The translations under genes and the position numbers were made by a program. Of a stretch of 64,000 nucleotides of DNA, positions 55,504 through 63,873 are shown piece by piece. Position 1 is the stretch's first letter. The number at the start of each line of letters is the position of its first letter. This DNA is from Pseudomonas syringae (GTDB taxonomy: Bacteria; Pseudomonadota; Gammaproteobacteria; Pseudomonadales; Pseudomonadaceae), in assembly GCF_001698815.1 (NCBI RefSeq), contig NZ_LGSI01000035.1, positions 44,234 to 108,233 of the forward strand, read 5' to 3'. The notes under the pieces were generated by a model that worked only from the letters and a program-made list of their open reading frames with translations, had not been told where the DNA came from and did not search any database.

Positions 55504-56580
55504 TCATGCAATGATTCGGGGCACCGCAGCATTGAAGATCCGGAAGTTGCCTTTCGAATCGTCTGCCTCGATATCCCGGTGCGACGTGCGGTTTTGCACC
55601 ACACTTTTTCCAAAACCCGCTGTTATCGGGCGTTGCTCGCGACGGTGTAGCCAAAGCCGCAGCAGGTGTCGACGCCGTTGCGGTTCAGCAAAATCGGTGA
55701 ATTCGGTACGTGAGTGCAGCGCGGCATGGTTGGACAGCCATTGGATGTCGCCAGGGCGAAAGTCCATTTCGATGGCCATACCGGGTTCGTACGTGATATC
55801 CTCGAAAAGCTTGAGGATTTCGTGCTGTTGCGGGGTAAGGCGCGGGACCTCGGGATAGTCCTGTGCCGTCAGGATGTACAGCGATCCGGCGTACATGCTG
55901 AATACACCGTCGACGATGCTGATGATCGGAGAACTGTAGGTGTTCGCCGGGGCGGCCGGGTCCTGACGCAGCCAGTCCCAATGGAAGGGTTCCAATAACA
56001 GCGGCGCGAGATCGGGGCGGCGCAGCAGGATCTCGTTATAGATCTGCGCACCGGATACCAGGCACGACGCGCCACCTTCCTTCGATGGCCTCAGGCACAT
56101 CAGGCCAACCACGTCGGAGCTGTCGGAGTGGAAGGGCAGTTTGTCGCGTATCGATTTCGACAGGGCGCTGGGATCTTCCAGCTTCTTGTCGGATGTGGCG
56201 TAGATATGGTCGATCAGATCACCCTGTTCGTTCTGGCGCATCGGTTCGCCCAGGTGCAGACCGAGGATGTAATAGATGGCGGCGCTCAGCGCATCTGAAT
56301 ACAGCTGGGTGCGCAAACCACGTACCAGGACAAAGCCGTGGCCGATGTCCATGCGCTGCTTCCATTCTTCGATAGCGTCATGGCATTCGAGCAGGGGGTA
56401 GTCCTCAGGCTCGACCCTGCGCAGATCCGGGTCATCGACAACCAACTGCGCCCCCAGGTGCTCAAGCTCCTTGATCTGTGCGTCGCTGAGTCGATAGATC
56501 CAGTCCCCTCGCTTGATCAGCTCATCACCGCGCCATGCCGCCGAAGTCCTCACCGGTTCCATATCAATCGCTGTTGCCAT
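55504..56580 (-). CDS. TauD/TfdA-family 2-oxoglutarate dioxygenase
   Basis: A 358-residue non-haem iron enzyme. The HxD motif is in PFHSDSSDVVG near residue 155. The distal histidine is in WLSNHAALHSRTEF, followed by the oxoglutarate-binding arginine in RRRHLLRLW. The family oxidises taurine, phenoxyacetates, gamma-butyrobetaine and related compounds. Here it is the first gene of the unit with the porin and binding protein, and it is divergent from the reductase. The substrate is unknown, but a dealkylating or side-chain oxidising role would fit. Confidence 0.88.
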   Translation of the reverse strand: MATAIDMEPVRTSAAWRGDELIKRGDWIYRLSDAQIKELEHLGAQLVVDDPDLRRVEPEDYPLLECHDAIEEWKQRMDIGHGFVLVRGLRTQLYSDALSAAIYYILGLHLGEPMRQNEQGDLIDHIYATSDKKLEDPSALSKSIRDKLPFHSDSSDVVGLMCLRPSKEGGASCLVSGAQIYNEILLRRPDLAPLLLEPFHWDWLRQDPAAPANTYSSPIISIVDGVFSMYAGSLYILTAQDYPEVPRLTPQQHEILKLFEDITYEPGMAIEMDFRPGDIQWLSNHAALHSRTEFTDFAEPQRRRHLLRLWLHRREQRPITAGFGKSVVQNRTSHRDIEADDSKGNFRIFNAAVPRIIA

Positions 56581-56777
56581 TGCCGTTTTGCCCCTGCTGC
56601 TCGAGAGTTTCCGTGTCTGGAAAGTGTCTCAGCAGACCTGTAACGGTTCTTGTTCGGGAACGCATGAAACCTTGGCTGCTCTTGGGCAGGCGTCCAACTT
56701 CTCGTGCGCGTGCGTCCAAGAAATCCAGGCCTGGCTGCCTAAACTGACGGCTTCAGTGATCGGTGAGGCAGCGCAAC
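56581..56777. promoter_or_regulatory. Divergent promoter region of the two oxygenase-related units
   Basis: About 200 bases separate the TauD-like gene (minus) from the reductase gene (plus). It must contain both promoters and probably the AraC-type regulator's binding sites. I did not find an obvious repeat. Confidence 0.5.
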
Positions 56778-57803
56778 GTGAACGCTTCAATTTCCATGCC
56801 TTCAATTTCCATACAGAGTCAGGCCGAATCCGATCCCGCCGAGATGGATCAGGTCTGGGCGGCGCAGGTCGTCAAGCGCGAACAGGCTGCAGAAGGCGTC
56901 ACCCTGTTCGAGCTTGTATCGCTCGACAGGCGGACCATGGTGGACTTCAGTGCAGGTGCCCACATCGCGTTGCATATGTCCGTGGGCATACGCCAGTACT
57001 CGTTGTGCAATGGGCCTGACGATCGTGATTGCTATCGCATCGCCGTGCGTCTGGAGGCGGATGGCCGCGGGGGCTCGCGACAGATCTGCGAGTCATTGCA
57101 CGTAGGCGACGTGGTGCAAGTCAGCGGTCCTTTCAACCACTTTGCGCTGAACGCCGATGATCCCCATCCGTTACTGATTGCCGCCGGAATTGGCATTACA
57201 CCGATGCTCGCCATGGCGCTGGAATGCCAGGCTAACGGGCGTCCTTTCGAATTGCATTACGCCGGGCGCGCCAGCCATCGCATGGCGTTCCTGCCGCTGG
57301 TGGGCGAGCGGTTGAAGGACGCCACGCGACTTTATGCTCCTGACCTGAACGATGGCGAAAGAATGCAATTGCAACAGGTGATCCCGGCAGCGACTTTGGG
57401 CCGGCACTTGTACGTTTGCGGTCCTGCTTCCCTGATCGATGACGTGTGCGCGACGGCGCGAGCCAAAGGTTGGGCCGACGACCATATTCATTTCGAACAT
57501 TTCCACGGTGCGCCACCAATACCGCAGCAAGGTGACGTGCCTTTTGAGGTGCAAATCCAGTCCACCGGGCAGTGCATCACCGTTGGCGCCGAAGAAACCG
57601 TCGCTGACGCGCTGCAACGAAATGGGATCTATCTCAATGTCTCCTGCGGCTCCGGTGTCTGTGGCGCATGCCGCACCGGGGTCATTGCCGGGGAGGTGGA
57701 TCACCGTGACTACTTCTACACACCGCAAGAACACGCTCAAGGCACGGAATTCACCCCCTGCTGCTCCCGCGCACGGGGCGCAAAACTGCTGCTCGATCTC
57801 TAA
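56778..57803 (+). CDS. Oxygenase reductase: FMN, NAD and 2Fe-2S domains (VanB/PDR type)
   Basis: A phthalate-dioxygenase-reductase-type protein of about 341 residues. The flavin site is RQYSLCNGP, the nucleotide site IAAGIGITPMLAMALEC and YVCGPASL, and the C-terminal plant-type 2Fe-2S cluster is VSCGSGVCGACRTGV with a final cysteine in FTPCCSRA. It transfers electrons from NADH to the Rieske oxygenase. The start is uncertain: GTG at 56778 has a GAGG upstream; GTG at 56763 and ATG at 56796 are also in frame. Confidence 0.88.
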   Translation: MNASISMPSISIQSQAESDPAEMDQVWAAQVVKREQAAEGVTLFELVSLDRRTMVDFSAGAHIALHMSVGIRQYSLCNGPDDRDCYRIAVRLEADGRGGSRQICESLHVGDVVQVSGPFNHFALNADDPHPLLIAAGIGITPMLAMALECQANGRPFELHYAGRASHRMAFLPLVGERLKDATRLYAPDLNDGERMQLQQVIPAATLGRHLYVCGPASLIDDVCATARAKGWADDHIHFEHFHGAPPIPQQGDVPFEVQIQSTGQCITVGAEETVADALQRNGIYLNVSCGSGVCGACRTGVIAGEVDHRDYFYTPQEHAQGTEFTPCCSRARGAKLLLDL

Positions 57804-57830
57804 CCGCCCACTCCTTCGCGAGGTTCCGCC

Positions 57831-58904
57831 ATGCTCGTCAAAACCCCACTCTCAGCAGGACGCACCCATCCGACACCTGGCGCTTTGCACACACTTCGGG
57901 CAACGCCTGAGAACGTTCACTGGGGGTATTTCGACCCGGCGCTGGCGCCTGCGATCAAAGTGAAAAGCGGCGATATCATCCAGGCCGAGGCCATTACCCA
58001 CCATGCTGGCGATGCGCCGGAGCTGATGATGGACGAGACCATTTGGCGCCTGTTCAACGAGATCCCCGAAGAAGACCGCAACCCGGGCGTACACATCATG
58101 ACCGGCCCGATCTGGGTCGAAGGTGCAAAGCCTGGAGACATGCTGGAAGTGCGCTACTTGTCGATGACGCCGCGCAACAACTATGGCTCCAACCTCGCAG
58201 CCAACTGGGGCTATCTGTACAAGGAATTTGACGAGACCGAGCGTGTCACCATTTATGAGCTGGACCCCAACTCCCATAACGCCCGTGCGCTGTACGCCTA
58301 CGATGTGAAAGAAAAATACCTCACGCCTGGGCGTGTCACCCGCTGCGCGCACTGCGAGCGCCAAACGACTCTTGAGGGCGTACGCATCCCGATCCGTCCG
58401 CACCTGGGCACCGCAGGCGTGGCGCCGGATGTCCGGGGTCGGGTCAGTACCATTCCACCTGGCCTGCATGGCGGCAATATCGACAACTGGCGCATCGGTG
58501 CCGGTGCGACCATGTATTACCCGGTTGCCGTCGACGGTGCTCTGTTTTCAATCGGCGATCCTCATGTATCTCAGGGCGATGGTGAGGTCAGCGGGACGGC
58601 TATCGAGTCCTCACTGAACGTGATGTTCCAGGTGATTCTGCGCAAGGATTTCTTTTTCCCATCACCGCTGTTGGAAACCCAGGATTGCTGGATCGTCCAT
58701 GGCTTCGACGAGGACCTGAACAAAGCCGTACGCAACGCCTCGCTGGACATGCTCACGTTCCTCACTGAGCATCAGGGGCTGTCGCGCAACGACGCCTATT
58801 CACTGATGAGCGTCGCCGGGGACATGGGGATTACCCAGGTCGTCGACACCCGCCAGGGCGCACACATCCGCATGCCACGCGGGGTATTTCCTTCGCAGTA
58901 CTGA
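57831..58904 (+). CDS. Acetamidase/formamidase family amide hydrolase
   Basis: A 357-residue FmdA/AmdA-family protein. Its core regions are VKSGDIIQAEAITHHAGDAPELMMD, HIMTGPIWVEGAKPGDMLEVRYL, VSTIPPGLHGGNIDNWRIGAGATMYYPVAVDGALFSIGDPHVSQGDGEVSGTAIE, and SVAGDMGITQVVD. These enzymes hydrolyse formamide or acetamide to the acid and ammonia. It lies 28 bases after the reductase gene and is probably co-transcribed. It may release ammonia from a short amide, or cleave a larger amide substrate. Confidence 0.9.
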   Translation: MLVKTPLSAGRTHPTPGALHTLRATPENVHWGYFDPALAPAIKVKSGDIIQAEAITHHAGDAPELMMDETIWRLFNEIPEEDRNPGVHIMTGPIWVEGAKPGDMLEVRYLSMTPRNNYGSNLAANWGYLYKEFDETERVTIYELDPNSHNARALYAYDVKEKYLTPGRVTRCAHCERQTTLEGVRIPIRPHLGTAGVAPDVRGRVSTIPPGLHGGNIDNWRIGAGATMYYPVAVDGALFSIGDPHVSQGDGEVSGTAIESSLNVMFQVILRKDFFFPSPLLETQDCWIVHGFDEDLNKAVRNASLDMLTFLTEHQGLSRNDAYSLMSVAGDMGITQVVDTRQGAHIRMPRGVFPSQY

Positions 58905-59114
58905 CCAATGTTCGGTGCGCCCATAGTCTGCGTCCACGGCGAAAATGAGTTAGATGGCTGGTGATCATTCATCACCGGCCTCTTGTAAAGGAGCCCTTTC
59001 CATGGAGCAGCGGAATATTTATGGTCGTTTACTTTCTTCATCTGTCATTGGGTCATCGTTGACGTTATTGGAAGGTAGATCTGATTCTTCAGCGACATGA
59101 CGCGAGTCCACTAT
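58905..59114. other. Right border of cargo 2
   Basis: About 210 bases between the amidase and the STY4528 repeat. A small hairpin GGTGAT/ATCACC lies at 58957-58977, without a T-run. There is no gene, and I found no inverted repeat or recognisable recombination site. Confidence 0.35.
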
Positions 59115-59563
59115 CCCCTAAAAGCTCCATAGCTTTGTCCGACGTGTTCGTAGAGTGGAACTCCATGGATTTGATGCCAGTGGCATCAAATCTACTGACG
59201 TCCACCGCGTTTGCCGCGCAGTTGGCGCAGCTCATTCAGGCACGCTTGGGCAAGGGCAGAAGCGGGTTCGCCCTGTTGTCGAGATGGCCGCGAGGGGGCG
59301 GTTCTGCAATGGGTGACGGTTCGGCCTGACCTGCCCAAGGACGAAAGTCACCTTTCAGCGCACGCTGGATCAGACCCATCAGATACGCCGCTGGCTTGCG
59401 GATTCCACCGGCCGCACAGCGTGCACCGGCTTCGTTGCGCACCGCCTGCCGATCCACTGGTTTGAGCCTGTTCAGCGCCACAGCGACGGCCTGATGCTCG
59501 TTTGGACTCAGGTGCAGCGGAGTGGGCCAGAGCAGGTTATCCACCGCCGGGGTCGCGCGCGGT
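59115..59563 (-). repeat. Direct repeat, copy 2 (3' end of the STY4528-like gene)
   Basis: Matches copy 1 at 43339-43803 in the same orientation. It borders cargo 2 on the right. The offset between the copies is about 15.8 kb, so recombination between them would delete the whole catabolic block. Confidence 0.85.
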
Positions 59564-60372
59564 ACTGTACAAATACTTTCTTTTAATACAGTACAGGCGG
59601 CGTTCGGATTCCGAACGGTGCGGGAAACACTGGCGCTCAGACTCGGTTCGGAATCCGAACGAGGGCCTGTACGATTCCGAACGTGGGCATCTTCCCCCCG
59701 TTCGGAATCGTGCAGAGCGGCATCGGTTGCCTGATCCAATCCTTGCTGCGTCCAGTGTTCGCCCCAGCTGTCGAGCCGTGTCGGTAGTCGACCCTGATCG
59801 ATATCCGTGTCCTGGCGGATTTCTTCCACAATGTGCTGCGCGACAATGCGCACAGCCTTGGTTGCATGGCCGAGGGCATGTCCGACCAGCGCCAGGTAAT
59901 CCTGATCCAGTTCGATGGCTTCGGCGGGGGTTAACGGCTCATCGTGCAGAACGTACAGCGAACCTTGAAGACGTCCGCTGAGCTGATCGCGTCCGCGACT
60001 CACCAAACTGAGCCAGCGTGTCAACCTGAGCATCGTCAACACCCGAGCAATGGTTTCACGGGAGGCTGACGCACCGTAGGGCACGCTTGACAGGTAAGGC
60101 TGCAAATCCTCATAGCGCGGTGTGACCACGCCCTGGCCTTGCAGCATGAGTCGAAACACCTGCCAGGCATTGCGTTCCAATGGCGTCAGCCGACTATCCA
60201 ACAGCAGCCGACGTGGCACGACTTCGTGAGATTGGCCACTGAACAAAAAGCCCGCCTGCAGGGCCTGGTTGGAGGGATGTTCAGTGGTGGGGCGTGCGGG
60301 CCAACGTCCACTCAACTGCTGGGTGCATTGCTGCAGGACACGCTGCCAGCGACTGGAAGGGGCAGTGTTCAT
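59236..60372 (-). CDS. ICE protein, STY4528 family, with altered C-terminus
   Basis: A 378-residue protein from the ATG at 60372, which overlaps the DUF2857 stop (ATGA). It resembles the STY4528-family ICE/pathogenicity-island replication protein: a winged-helix-like region (PLERNAWQVFRLMLQGQGVVTPRYEDLQPYLSSVPYGASASRETIARVLTMLRLTRWLSLVSRGRDQ) and a middle region (EEIRQDTDIDQGRLPTRLDSWGEHWTQQGLDQATDAALHDSERG). Near the end a frameshift relative to copy 1 replaces the final ACLNELRQLRGKRGG with LPLPKRA. Confidence 0.82.
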   Translation of the reverse strand: MNTAPSSRWQRVLQQCTQQLSGRWPARPTTEHPSNQALQAGFLFSGQSHEVVPRRLLLDSRLTPLERNAWQVFRLMLQGQGVVTPRYEDLQPYLSSVPYGASASRETIARVLTMLRLTRWLSLVSRGRDQLSGRLQGSLYVLHDEPLTPAEAIELDQDYLALVGHALGHATKAVRIVAQHIVEEIRQDTDIDQGRLPTRLDSWGEHWTQQGLDQATDAALHDSERGEDAHVRNRTGPRSDSEPSLSASVSRTVRNPNAACTVLKESICTVPRATPAVDNLLWPTPLHLSPNEHQAVAVALNRLKPVDRQAVRNEAGARCAAGGIRKPAAYLMGLIQRALKGDFRPWAGQAEPSPIAEPPPRGHLDNRANPLLPLPKRA

Positions 60373-60917
60373 GTTCCGTTGCTGTAATGGTCGATCTGCT
60401 GCCAAACGATGGTCAAGCTGATCTGTTGCTCCTCCGCCAGCATCATCATGGCGTCGAGCTGATCCTCGGTACCATCTTGCGCGCGTAGCTGGCACCATCG
60501 CTGCCAGAGCGCATGTTCCTGGGCTCCACTCAAATGCTGAGGACGGCCCTTACGGGTTTCTATCTTGAGCAGACGCCGACGCAGGGCGGTTTCCGAATGC
60601 GCCAGGCCGAAGCACTGATACATGATGGTGCTGCTGGCGCTAAGCTTGAGCGCTCGGTTGATCAATCGCTCGTTCTGCTCGTCGCGTTCAGATTGTTCGA
60701 TCAACCGATGCAGCACCGGTGAGTCAATCTTGACCTCAACCCAGGGTACAGTGGCATGGGCCAGACGCGACAGGGTGGTGGGCGGTAAGGATTGCAGCAG
60801 GAAGATGTCGTCCTCACCCAGTCCGAGTGCTTTGCAGCGCTGCAGGTTGCCCTGGCGCAACTCGTGTAGCACCTGGGTCAGCATGGCCTGGGTGAGCACA
60901 TTGAAGGACAGGTTCAT
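60369..60917 (-). CDS. ICE protein of DUF2857 family
   Basis: A 182-residue protein with the family pattern: MNLSFNVLTQAMLTQVLHELRQGNLQRCKALGLGEDDIFLLQSL and FGLAHSETALRRRLLKIETRKGRPQ. DUF2857 genes follow parB in ICEs of this type. It overlaps both neighbours by four bases. The function is unknown, and the helical, DNA-binding-like composition is only suggestive. Confidence 0.85.
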   Translation of the reverse strand: MNLSFNVLTQAMLTQVLHELRQGNLQRCKALGLGEDDIFLLQSLPPTTLSRLAHATVPWVEVKIDSPVLHRLIEQSERDEQNERLINRALKLSASSTIMYQCFGLAHSETALRRRLLKIETRKGRPQHLSGAQEHALWQRWCQLRAQDGTEDQLDAMMMLAEEQQISLTIVWQQIDHYSNGT

Positions 60918-62497
60918 GGCAGCTCCTTCGGTGAGTCATCTTCAGGGGTAAGCGTTAAGTCGATCAGGCGACGGGCTAGGCGGATCAGGCGATACAGTTT
61001 GATGAGCAGACTGTCGGGCAATCGCTCCAGTCCCACATCCACGGCGGGACGATCTGTCAGCGGGAGTTGATAGACCCCCAACAACAACTGGCCGAACAGG
61101 GCTGAGGGCAGTTGCTTGCGATCCTCCCAGTTCACGTTGTCATGAGCGCGCAACAGGGCCAGGAGTAGTAGGTGAACGCTGGTCGCGCGAGGTGTGGAAA
61201 GACCAAGTCGCTCGATGTTCAGAGCGAAGCCCAAGCCAAGCTTCTGATGGATGACGCTCTCGGGATGTCCGGCATAGACCACCATTTCCCGCGCCAGTCC
61301 AGCAATGGCTAAACGCAGTTGTTCGGGGCTATCTAGTGCTGGTGCGATGGTCCAGATGTCGTCGATCGCGCAGACCTCGACGGTGAGTGCTGCTTCGGCG
61401 GTCTCACGATCTATCTGTTCGCGAATCTGTTGAACGCGTGACGGAGGGCTGACGGCTGATACGGCATTCGTTTCGGGCGGTGCGAGCAGTTCCTCTTGCG
61501 CTGTTTCGGTGTGGGACTTGGTCTCAGTTGATTTGGGATGAGGATCGGAGGAGAGAGGTTCTGCCGCGGCTTCGTTAACACTCGGCAGATGGCTGTTCTC
61601 TGAGGGGGTGGTAATGACAATGCCAGGCGTCGAGATGACCCGTTGGGTATCGCTCAGCTCCAGGGCCAACATACGGTATGACTGTCCGAGCAAGCGGCTC
61701 ATGCGTTCGAGCAGTTCATCCTGGAGCTGCTCAAGATCGAAGGACTCGGGTTCGGTATCAAAGTAGCCCAGGGTGTCGAGCCAAAAATCGGCGAACGCAA
61801 CGGGGGCGGTTGGATATCGGTTCCAAGTTCGTTCAGCCTGGCTACGTAGACCGATCAGGCGCTCTATCTGGGGTTTACCTAAACCGGCATACAGGGTTTG
61901 TGGAATGGCGGGCAATAAGTGTTCGAGGGTGTCCAGCATTCGGCTGACGTGCGACTGCGAAATCGGATAGCCTCCAGCGGCAAGACGTCGAACCAGCTCA
62001 CGTTGTGAGAGCACAGCTCCCTCTGCTTCGAGCATGGTTTTGAGTTTGGCTACCGCCAGAGCCCGTTCGATGAACGTGAGTTGGCCGTGCAGATCGCTTT
62101 CGGCCAGATGGCCGAGTAGGGCGGTGATTTCATTGCTCCAAGGTCGGAACAGGCAATGAATGCGAAAGAAGCGCTCGTCGCGGGTTTCCTGCCACAGCTC
62201 GGCGAGAATCGCCAAGCGCGTATTACCGCCGTTGCGGATGATGAAATAGGTTTCACCCGGGCGGCGGGTAATCGGTGGCGGTTGATCCAGCCCGCGTTCA
62301 CGGATCGAAGCCTTGATATCGTCGTACAGCGGATTACGAATGAAACGCGGGTTGTGTTCGTATGGCCGCAACTGCTCCAACGTGACCAGCATGGGCGTGT
62401 CAGCAAGTGGATCGGACAGCCGCTCCAGTTCTGGCCCTCGAGGGAAATGGTCCTGATGCAGCTTGTCGGTGATCTCCTCCTGACTGAGCTTCTTCAT
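60914..62497 (-). CDS. ICE ParB-family partition protein
   Basis: A 527-residue ParB-like protein. The N-terminal ParB/Srx domain has the nuclease-like region (LEQLRPYEHNPRFIRNPLYDDIKASIRERGLDQPPPITRRPGETYFIIRNGGNTRLAILAELW). A helix-turn-helix follows (LSQRELVRRLAAGGYPISQSHVSRMLDTLEHLL). Integrating elements use it for maintenance with ParA. It overlaps DUF2857 by four bases. Confidence 0.88.
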   Translation of the reverse strand: MKKLSQEEITDKLHQDHFPRGPELERLSDPLADTPMLVTLEQLRPYEHNPRFIRNPLYDDIKASIRERGLDQPPPITRRPGETYFIIRNGGNTRLAILAELWQETRDERFFRIHCLFRPWSNEITALLGHLAESDLHGQLTFIERALAVAKLKTMLEAEGAVLSQRELVRRLAAGGYPISQSHVSRMLDTLEHLLPAIPQTLYAGLGKPQIERLIGLRSQAERTWNRYPTAPVAFADFWLDTLGYFDTEPESFDLEQLQDELLERMSRLLGQSYRMLALELSDTQRVISTPGIVITTPSENSHLPSVNEAAAEPLSSDPHPKSTETKSHTETAQEELLAPPETNAVSAVSPPSRVQQIREQIDRETAEAALTVEVCAIDDIWTIAPALDSPEQLRLAIAGLAREMVVYAGHPESVIHQKLGLGFALNIERLGLSTPRATSVHLLLLALLRAHDNVNWEDRKQLPSALFGQLLLGVYQLPLTDRPAVDVGLERLPDSLLIKLYRLIRLARRLIDLTLTPEDDSPKELP

Positions 62498-62511
62498 CGG
62501 AGCAACCTCAG

Positions 62512-62721
62512 TTAACGCCGGTTACGCAAATGGTCACCGACCTCGAACTTGACGATCTCGGCAGTGCCCGAACCTTCGAAATGTTGGGAAAGTTCTGCGA
62601 GGAACCAACCCATGGCCGAGCGCCCACCCTGCAGGCGAAAGACCACGGTGCAGTACTCCTCGCAAGGTGGGTGGTGTGGTTGAATGGAGGGTGGAACGAT
62701 GATGGGAAGTTGATCCAACAT
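62512..62721 (-). CDS. Small ICE protein between ParA and ParB
   Basis: A 69-residue protein (MLDQLPIIVPPSIQPHHPPC then VVFRLQGGRSAMGWFLAELSQHFEGSGTAEIVKFEVGDHLRNR). The ATG at 62721 overlaps the stop of the tiny upstream ORF (TGATG) and has AGGAG eight bases upstream. I do not recognise a domain. The tight coupling supports its being translated. Confidence 0.6.
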   Translation of the reverse strand: MLDQLPIIVPPSIQPHHPPCEEYCTVVFRLQGGRSAMGWFLAELSQHFEGSGTAEIVKFEVGDHLRNRR

Positions 62722-62810
62722 CAGAAGACTCCTAGCCAAACACGGTTGGCCTCAAGGTCGATCAAACACAATGACTGGGTGAGAAATGCGGGCTTGGTGA
62801 TTCGTCTCAT
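62721..62810 (-). CDS. Micro-ORF of 29 residues in the ICE partition operon
   Basis: Encodes MRRITKPAFLTQSLCLIDLE, then ANRVWLGVF. Its ATG overlaps the parA stop (ATGA) behind GGAGGTT, and its stop overlaps the next ORF's ATG. It is too short for gene finders. Its start and stop geometry strongly suggests translation; function is unknown. Confidence 0.55.
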   Translation of the reverse strand: MRRITKPAFLTQSLCLIDLEANRVWLGVF

Positions 62811-63619
62811 TGAACCTCCGTGCATCGGCTCACTGTAGAGATTGCCTCGCGCCATTCCGGAAACAGTTCGATGGCCAGCGCTTGCATGGTTACTAAAGGT
62901 GAGGGCGAGCATCGTTCGCGTGGCCGGCGCGTCTCGATTCGGTGGACCGGTAGGCCACGGGACGCCGCATTGAGATAAGCCACTCGGTCTGGAACTACCG
63001 TGTCTAAAACCGAGATATTGGTAGCTTCAGTGAAGGTCTCGCGTAGGCCATGGATGATCATTCGCGTGTCTACCCGGATGCTGTTTACTTGGTTCAGTAG
63101 CAGTCGCAAGGGTGGCGGTGGAATGCCCAGATGACGGAACGGCTCGAGTTCACTCATCAGCTTCAAGGTACCGCGGTGCAGTTCGCGGGCGGCGAGCATT
63201 TCCGGAGTGATGGGAGAGAGGGCGAGGTCAGAAGCCAGGATGGCCATCTCCAGCAGCACGCTACGTGCACCCTGGGTGTCGATCAAAAGCAGGTCATAAT
63301 TGGGACGGAAGTTGTCGAGCAGATTGCGCAGCCGTAATCGCCCGTCAGGGGCATGCAGCAGCAAGGCGCTCAGCCGGCGTTGATCGTCGTTAGAGAGGAT
63401 CAGGTCGAGCCCTGGGATCACTGTATTGGAAACAATCTGTGCAAGAGTTATTAGGTTGAGTGCGATGAACTCGTACGCACCTGCATCAGCCTTCTGGCTC
63501 AAAGCGTAATAGCTGGAGAGGGTGGGTTGGCTATCCAGATCGAGCAGCAGGACGCGGAGGCCGGCATCCGCCAGCAGTCCACCGAGATTGGCCGCAACTG
63601 TGGTTTTTCCTACCCCACC
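62807..63619 (-). pseudogene. ICE ParA/Soj partition ATPase, 5' end removed by an IS
   Basis: About 270 residues of a ParA-family ATPase. It keeps GGVGKTTVAANLGGLLADAGLRVLLLDLDSQPT and YDLLLIDTQGARS, but the usual start and the signature lysine of the deviant Walker A box (normally KGGVGKT) are replaced. The codons before GGVGKTT belong to the IS66 end. An alternative TTG start at 63649 would add ten foreign residues. The protein is probably inactive. Confidence 0.82.
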
Positions 63620-63649
63620 GTATGCGTCCGGGCATCCCGTCTTGCGCAA

Positions 63650-63873
63650 CTAAACCGGTTGCCATCTATGCGGCAGCAGTTCGGCAATCGCACTCGCCCG
63701 CTGCGTCGGCAGGCGCGTGAGGACGTCCTTCAAATAAGCATACGGATCATGCCCATTCAGCCGTGAAGACTGGATCAAACTCATGATCGCCGCAGCCCGT
63801 TTTCCGCTGCGTAGCGATCCTGCGAAGAGCCAGTTCTTGCGCCCAAGAGCCCATGGCCTGATCTGGTTGTCGG
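63650..63873 (-). pseudogene. tnpC: IS66 transposase (TnpC), C-terminal exon
   Basis: The minus strand encodes DNQIRPWALGRKNWLFAGS, RSGKRAAAIMSLIQSSRLNG, HDPYAYLKDVLTRLP and a final AELLPHRWQPV, the conserved C-terminus of IS66 transposases. The frame is broken just upstream of DNQIRP at 63873, where the group II intron begins. If the intron splices, the transposase could be restored. Confidence 0.85.
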
